This document shows, piece after piece, positions 6,483 through 9,517 of a stretch of 9,517 nucleotides of DNA. The stretch comes from Clostridia bacterium (GTDB lineage Bacteria; Bacillota; UBA994; PWPR01). The notes under the pieces are model-generated. The model saw only the letters and a list, made by a program, of their open reading frames with translations, made no database searches and was not told where the DNA came from. The translations under genes and the position numbers were made by a program. The number at the start of each line of letters is the position of its first letter. The stretch's first letter is position 1. The stretch lies in NCBI GenBank assembly GCA_003557085.1, contig PWPR01000109.1, positions 1-9,517 of the forward strand, given 5' to 3'.

Positions 6483-7205
6483 ATGACTAAAATCATAGCC
6501 CATAGAGGAGCTTCTTCTATTGCTCCAGAAAACACACTTATTGCTTTCAAACGTGCAATTGAACTAAACTCACACGGGATAGAACTAGATGTACATATGA
6601 CAAAAAATGGGGTGCCCATTGTAATTCATGATTTTGACTTAGCTAGAACTACTAATGGAAAAGGCTTTGTAAATGATTTTAATTTAGAAGCTATTAAAAA
6701 ACTAGATGCTGGAAGCTGGTTTGGTTCAGAATTTAGTCAAGAAAAAATCCCAACACTTGAAGAAGTACTTGAGCTTTGCTGTGAAACAGATGATAATTTT
6801 ATTATCAACGTTGAGTTAAAGGCTGGTTCAAAAGTCTATCCTGAAATTGAAGAAAAGGTCTTAAGAATATTCAAGCAATATAGTATATTAGACAAAATCC
6901 TTGTCTCTTCATTTGACCATTATGCTATAGAAAAGATAGGTTCTTTAGAAAAAGATGTAAAAACTGCTGTGCTCTTCTCGGCTGCAGTCGTTTCACCTTG
7001 GAGATATTTATCTACATTAAATTTCGATGCCTATCATACAGCTTGGCATAGACTTGATAAAGATATCATTGAAGGGTGCCATAGAAATGGCTTAATAGTT
7101 AATGCTTATACTTTAGATGATATGGACTTTGCCAAATTATTAATTAGCTATGGAGTAGATGGAATAATTACTAATTATCCACAAAACTTATTAGGACTTG
7201 TCTAA
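6483..7205 (+). CDS. Glycerophosphodiester phosphodiesterase (cytosolic, GDPD family)
   Basis: The enzyme hydrolyses glycerophosphodiesters, the deacylated products of phospholipids, to glycerol-3-phosphate and an alcohol. The 240 residues carry the family signature: HRGASSIAPENT (7-18) with catalytic His7, GIELDVH (32-38) with metal ligands Glu34 and Asp36, VIHD with the second catalytic His49, and VELK (110-113) with a further metal ligand, Glu111. NAYTLDD (207-213) and the closing GVDGIITNYP (224-233) are typical of UgpQ-like members. No signal peptide or membrane segment is present, so it acts in the cytoplasm, unlike secreted GlpQ forms. The start is the ATG at 6483, seven bases after AAGGAG (6470-6475); an ATG four bases earlier stops after three codons. 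I see no strong promoter in the short gap after the leuS terminator, so read-through may contribute. Confidence 0.93.
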   Translation: MTKIIAHRGASSIAPENTLIAFKRAIELNSHGIELDVHMTKNGVPIVIHDFDLARTTNGKGFVNDFNLEAIKKLDAGSWFGSEFSQEKIPTLEEVLELCCETDDNFIINVELKAGSKVYPEIEEKVLRIFKQYSILDKILVSSFDHYAIEKIGSLEKDVKTAVLFSAAVVSPWRYLSTLNFDAYHTAWHRLDKDIIEGCHRNGLIVNAYTLDDMDFAKLLISYGVDGIITNYPQNLLGLV

Positions 7206-7265
7206 AGACCTCTTATACTAATTTTTCTATTAACTTGCATACTCCTCAAAAAGTTTGATGATATA

Positions 7266-7324
7266 AAAAAAACAGTTCTCCTTAGTTTGAGATAGTACAT
7301 TAACATAAGGAGAGCTATTTTTTT
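7266..7324. terminator. Bidirectional terminator between phosphodiesterase and acyltransferase genes
   Basis: AGTTCTCCTTA (7274-7284) pairs with TAAGGAGAGCT (7306-7316), an 11-bp stem with one G-T pair and a loop of 21 bases. It is flanked by an A run (7265-7272) and a T run (7318-7324), so it has a U tract on either strand. The T run overlaps the stop of the acyltransferase gene. The 60 bases before it hold nothing I can identify. Confidence 0.8.
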
Positions 7325-8057
7325 AAAGGTCTAGTAAAGCTTTTTCATTCATATCTTTATAGTACCCTCGATATGACTCAGGTAAATTCTTAGCTATCTG
7401 AAGCATGCAATAATCAGCTATATATTGATTGAAGTCAGCCACAGAAACATCTTTTTTCTTAGGCAATACAAACGGTTCTCCAAAAACAACCTTCACATCT
7501 GCTTTTCGTAAATTTTCTCTTCCCATATCACTATCTTTTATAGGTAGTAGTTTGTCTGTCCCGGAAAGCCCTATAGGAACAATAGCTGCATTACTCATTT
7601 TTGCAATTAAAACAAAGCCTTTTAGTGCTCTATTCATAGAAGCTGACCTAGATCTAGTACCTTCTGGAAAGATAACTAGTGAACCCCCTGTTTTCACATG
7701 GTTTATGGCTGTCTTCACAGCTGCCATATCAGGAGTATTAGGCTTAATCTCTATTGTATTAAGAGACTCCATAATTAATCTTGTGATTTTTACATCCTTT
7801 AGCTTAACTCCTGCAATATATGCTAAATTGTGCTTTCTTAGATATAAGTTGAGAACAGGTGCATCTATATTGCTTAAATGATTAGATATATAGATTGTGG
7901 GTTTGTTCTTCCTCTTTTTTATGCTATCAATATTTTCTACCTGTAAGTTTGCATAATATTTAATACTTCCTTTAAGTATCGAATTGATCACAGACTTCCT
8001 CATATTTTCAGGTAGCTTATCAACCATATTAATTATTCCATTTATGAACTGAGACAT
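7323..8057 (-). CDS. plsC: 1-acyl-sn-glycerol-3-phosphate acyltransferase (PlsC family)
   Basis: PlsC transfers an acyl chain to lysophosphatidic acid, making phosphatidic acid at the inner face of the membrane. This 244-residue protein has the acyltransferase motifs in order: NHLSNID at 59-65 (the H-x4-D catalytic pair His60/Asp65), the region around 81-105 that usually carries motif II, FPEGTRS at 130-136 (phosphate-binding) and IVPIGLSG at 159-166. There is no obvious transmembrane helix; an amphipathic N-terminus may hold it to the membrane. Other lysophospholipid acyltransferases share these motifs, so the exact acceptor is inferred. The start is the ATG at 8055-8057, seven bases after AGAGG (8065-8069); a GTG two codons earlier falls too close to that site. 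It is a single-gene unit with an extended -10 promoter overlapped by an inverted repeat. Confidence 0.92.
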   Translation of the reverse strand: MSQFINGIINMVDKLPENMRKSVINSILKGSIKYYANLQVENIDSIKKRKNKPTIYISNHLSNIDAPVLNLYLRKHNLAYIAGVKLKDVKITRLIMESLNTIEIKPNTPDMAAVKTAINHVKTGGSLVIFPEGTRSRSASMNRALKGFVLIAKMSNAAIVPIGLSGTDKLLPIKDSDMGRENLRKADVKVVFGEPFVLPKKKDVSVADFNQYIADYCMLQIAKNLPESYRGYYKDMNEKALLDL

Positions 8058-8133
8058 AATCACACCTCTTTATAGCTTGTTTAATATTAAGTCATTTATA
8101 CTTTGCTAGTACATAAGAGACTACTCTTTTTCT

Positions 8134-8153
8134 AAGATATTATAACATATCTT
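8134..8153 (-). promoter_or_regulatory. Acyltransferase promoter (extended -10) inside an inverted repeat
   Basis: On the minus strand TATAAT (8139-8144) with TG one base upstream (8146-8147) forms a perfect extended -10; no good -35 is seen. The box lies inside a perfect inverted repeat, AAGATAT (8134-8140) and ATATCTT (8147-8153) spaced by six bases, which could be an operator. The leader would be about 75 nt long. Confidence 0.5.
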
Positions 8154-8248
8154 GAAAATGTTTATACTACAACTTGACTAAACAATGTGTTAATTTAGCA
8201 CCTTTCATAAGCTTTAGTTAAAAATGCTATTTTAAATAATATTTTGTG

Positions 8249-8257
8249 TGTTAAAAT
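8249..8257 (+). promoter_or_regulatory. Possible extended -10 promoter of patA
   Basis: TAAAAT (8252-8257) is preceded by TG one base away (8249-8250). Upstream sequence is very AT-rich with no clear -35. Transcription from here would start near 8264, just before the strong Shine-Dalgarno at 8270-8276. Confidence 0.45.
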
Positions 8258-8269
8258 ATAACAAAAGAG

Positions 8270-8314
8270 AAAGGAGTGTATGATCTAGTCTAAGGTCATA
8301 TCATACAAGTAAAG
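8270..8314 (+). promoter_or_regulatory. Unusual patA translation leader: distant Shine-Dalgarno and hairpin spacer
   Basis: A strong AAAGGAG (8270-8276) ends 38 bases before the patA ATG at 8315, far outside the usual distance. Between them GTATGAT (8278-8284) is perfectly complementary to ATCATAC (8300-8306). If this hairpin forms, only about nine unpaired bases separate the Shine-Dalgarno from the ATG. Directly before the ATG there is only AAGTAAAG. The strong site also faces a GTG (8276) and an ATG (8280) that give very short open frames of five and two codons. Confidence 0.55.
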
Positions 8315-9469
8315 ATGAATAATTTAAACAAAGAAGTATTAGATATAGAGATTTCTGGCATTCGAAGATTCTACAATATGATTTCAGATAACAAAGATAT
8401 AATCTCGTTAACCATTGGACAACCTGACTTTCCAACTCCTAGCCATATAAAAGAAGCTGCAAAAATTGCTCTAGATAATAATTTAACAAATTACAGCCAT
8501 AATGCTGGATTTATTGATTTAAGAGAGGCTATTAGTAATTGGATGATAGAGAAGTATGATCTCTCATATGACCCATATCATGAGATCTTAGTTAGCACAG
8601 GGTCAAGTCAAGCGCTTGATATCACTTTTAGATCAATTCTGAATCCAGGAGATGAGGTTATATTACCTGCTCCAATTTACCCAGGTTATGAACCACTAAT
8701 AAAAATGTGTAAAGCTAAAAGCATTCTTGTAGACACTAGGAGCACAAACTTTAAGTTAACTCCTAAGCAGCTAGATGAACACATAAACTCTAAGACTAAA
8801 GCAGTTGTTATTCCTTACCCTTCAAATCCAACTGGTGCTGTTTTAAGCCATAATGAAACTTATGAGCTGGCTAGTTACTTAAGCAATAAAGATGTTTATG
8901 TCATAGCAGATGAACTTTATAGCGAGTTAATATTTGCAGGTAAACATACTTCAATAGCTAGTTTCAAAGGAATGAAAAATAAAACCATTGTAATTAATGG
9001 ACTTTCAAAATCCCATTCTATGACTGGATGGAGAATAGGTGTTGCCTTGGCACCAAAAGAACTAATGTCAAATATGATTAAAGTTCACCAATATAATGTA
9101 ACTTGCGCTTCTTCAATTAGCCAAAGAGCTGCTTTTGCTGCTTATACTAATGGATTTGATGATGCTAAACCAATGAGTAAGGCTTACTATAATCGTGTAA
9201 GGAAAGCATTTGATAAATTTCAGAAAAATGGGATTGATGTTAATATGCCAGGAGGTACTTTTTACATTTTTCCAGAGATAAAAAAGCCTAACATGACATC
9301 CTTAGAACTAGCAGTCGATCTTGTCGAAAAAGCTGGAGTTGCTCTAATTCCAGGCTCAGCATTTTCTCATTTTGGTGAAGGTTATTTGAGACTATCTTGT
9401 GCTTGTTCAGAAAAGGTTTTGGATGAAGGACTTGCTAGAATAGAGTCATATTTAACACGCTATTTATAG
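8315..9469 (+). CDS. patA: PatA-type PLP-dependent aminotransferase (class I/II)
   Basis: The 384 residues closely follow Bacillus subtilis PatA as I recall it: EISGIRRF near the start, SLTIGQPDFPTP (31-42), PIYPGYEPLI (120-129), PYPSNPTG (167-174), VIADELYSEL (196-205), INGLSKSHSMTGWRIG (227-242) and VALIPGSAF (342-350). Lys232 would form the Schiff base with PLP; Asn171, Asp199, Tyr202 and Arg240 bind the cofactor, and Arg359 in LRLSCA holds the substrate carboxylate. PatA is described as N-acetyl-L,L-diaminopimelate aminotransferase in the acetylase branch of lysine biosynthesis; a broader amino-acid or aromatic aminotransferase role is possible. No other lysine gene is nearby. A stop in frame at 8291 leaves the ATG at 8315 as the only normal start, although it lacks a good adjacent ribosome binding site. 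It is a single-gene unit ending in a hairpin. Confidence 0.92.
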   Translation: MNNLNKEVLDIEISGIRRFYNMISDNKDIISLTIGQPDFPTPSHIKEAAKIALDNNLTNYSHNAGFIDLREAISNWMIEKYDLSYDPYHEILVSTGSSQALDITFRSILNPGDEVILPAPIYPGYEPLIKMCKAKSILVDTRSTNFKLTPKQLDEHINSKTKAVVIPYPSNPTGAVLSHNETYELASYLSNKDVYVIADELYSELIFAGKHTSIASFKGMKNKTIVINGLSKSHSMTGWRIGVALAPKELMSNMIKVHQYNVTCASSISQRAAFAAYTNGFDDAKPMSKAYYNRVRKAFDKFQKNGIDVNMPGGTFYIFPEIKKPNMTSLELAVDLVEKAGVALIPGSAFSHFGEGYLRLSCACSEKVLDEGLARIESYLTRYL

Positions 9470-9482
9470 TTGAAAAGAAAAA

Positions 9483-9517
9483 ACCCCGGAGTTTAGTATT
9501 ATCTAAATTCCGGGGTA
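9483..9517. terminator. Terminator hairpin after patA, cut by the window edge
   Basis: A 14-bp stem (9483-9496 with 9503-9516, one G-T pair, core ACCCCGGA/TCCGGGGT) with a six-base loop follows the patA stop by 13 bases. Its plus-strand T tract would lie beyond the window. On the minus strand it is followed by TTTTTTCTTTT, so it also suits a converging gene just outside. Confidence 0.85.

Noticed and set aside
6389..6619. Minus-strand open frame of 76 codons
   Set aside because: It runs through the leuS terminator and the start of the phosphodiesterase gene in antisense and has no support of its own.
7429..7881. Plus-strand open frame of 150 codons
   Set aside because: It is antisense to the acyltransferase motifs, which are complete on the minus strand.
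8105..8124. TAGT...ACTA pattern upstream of plsC as a FapR-type operator
   Set aside because: The half-sites are two bases further apart than in the FapR consensus and the inner bases do not match.

Overview
The window is AT-rich DNA with strong AGGAG-type ribosome binding sites, a T-box leader in front of leuS, intrinsic hairpin/U-tract terminators and a Bacillus-PatA-like aminotransferase. This combination points to a low-GC Firmicute, most likely a clostridial anaerobe (inference; no rRNA or species marker is present). I see no phage genes, transposase, CRISPR array, tRNA or rRNA.

Layout. At the left edge is the C-terminal ~240 residues of a LarA-family nickel-pincer racemase, whose N-terminus lies outside the window. 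A class I SAM-dependent methyltransferase follows one base later (GTG start, shared transcript). It converges on a minus-strand rhomboid protease, and a 100-bp imperfect palindrome fills the gap between them. Next comes a divergent arsenic-type pair: a thioredoxin-type arsenate reductase (ArsC, minus) and an ArsR repressor (plus), with face-to-face promoters in a 157-bp gap. ArsR converges through a bidirectional terminator on a small two-helix membrane protein of unknown function. A consensus promoter and a T-box riboswitch with a CTC (Leu) specifier then drive leuS. After the leuS terminator come a glycerophosphodiester phosphodiesterase (plus), a PlsC-type acyltransferase (minus, convergent with it through a bidirectional terminator) and a PatA-type aminotransferase (plus). 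The window ends in a terminator hairpin.

Most genes look like separate, insulated transcription units: nearly every boundary carries a hairpin, often one usable from both sides. The links supported by sequence are the larA-methyltransferase coupling, the arsR/arsC divergent control region and the T-box control of leuS. The phosphodiesterase and acyltransferase both act on glycerolipid metabolism, but they face each other and are not an operon.

I did not find a clear new multi-gene system. The most unusual items are regulatory. The patA start lacks a nearby Shine-Dalgarno, while a strong one lies 38 nt upstream behind a hairpin that could bring it to the start codon. The 100-bp palindrome between the methyltransferase and rhomboid genes is unexplained. 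An inverted repeat sits on the acyltransferase -10 box. Four start positions were placed downstream of the longest possible ORF, or on a non-ATG codon, using ribosome-binding-site evidence (methyltransferase, rhomboid, leuS, acyltransferase).
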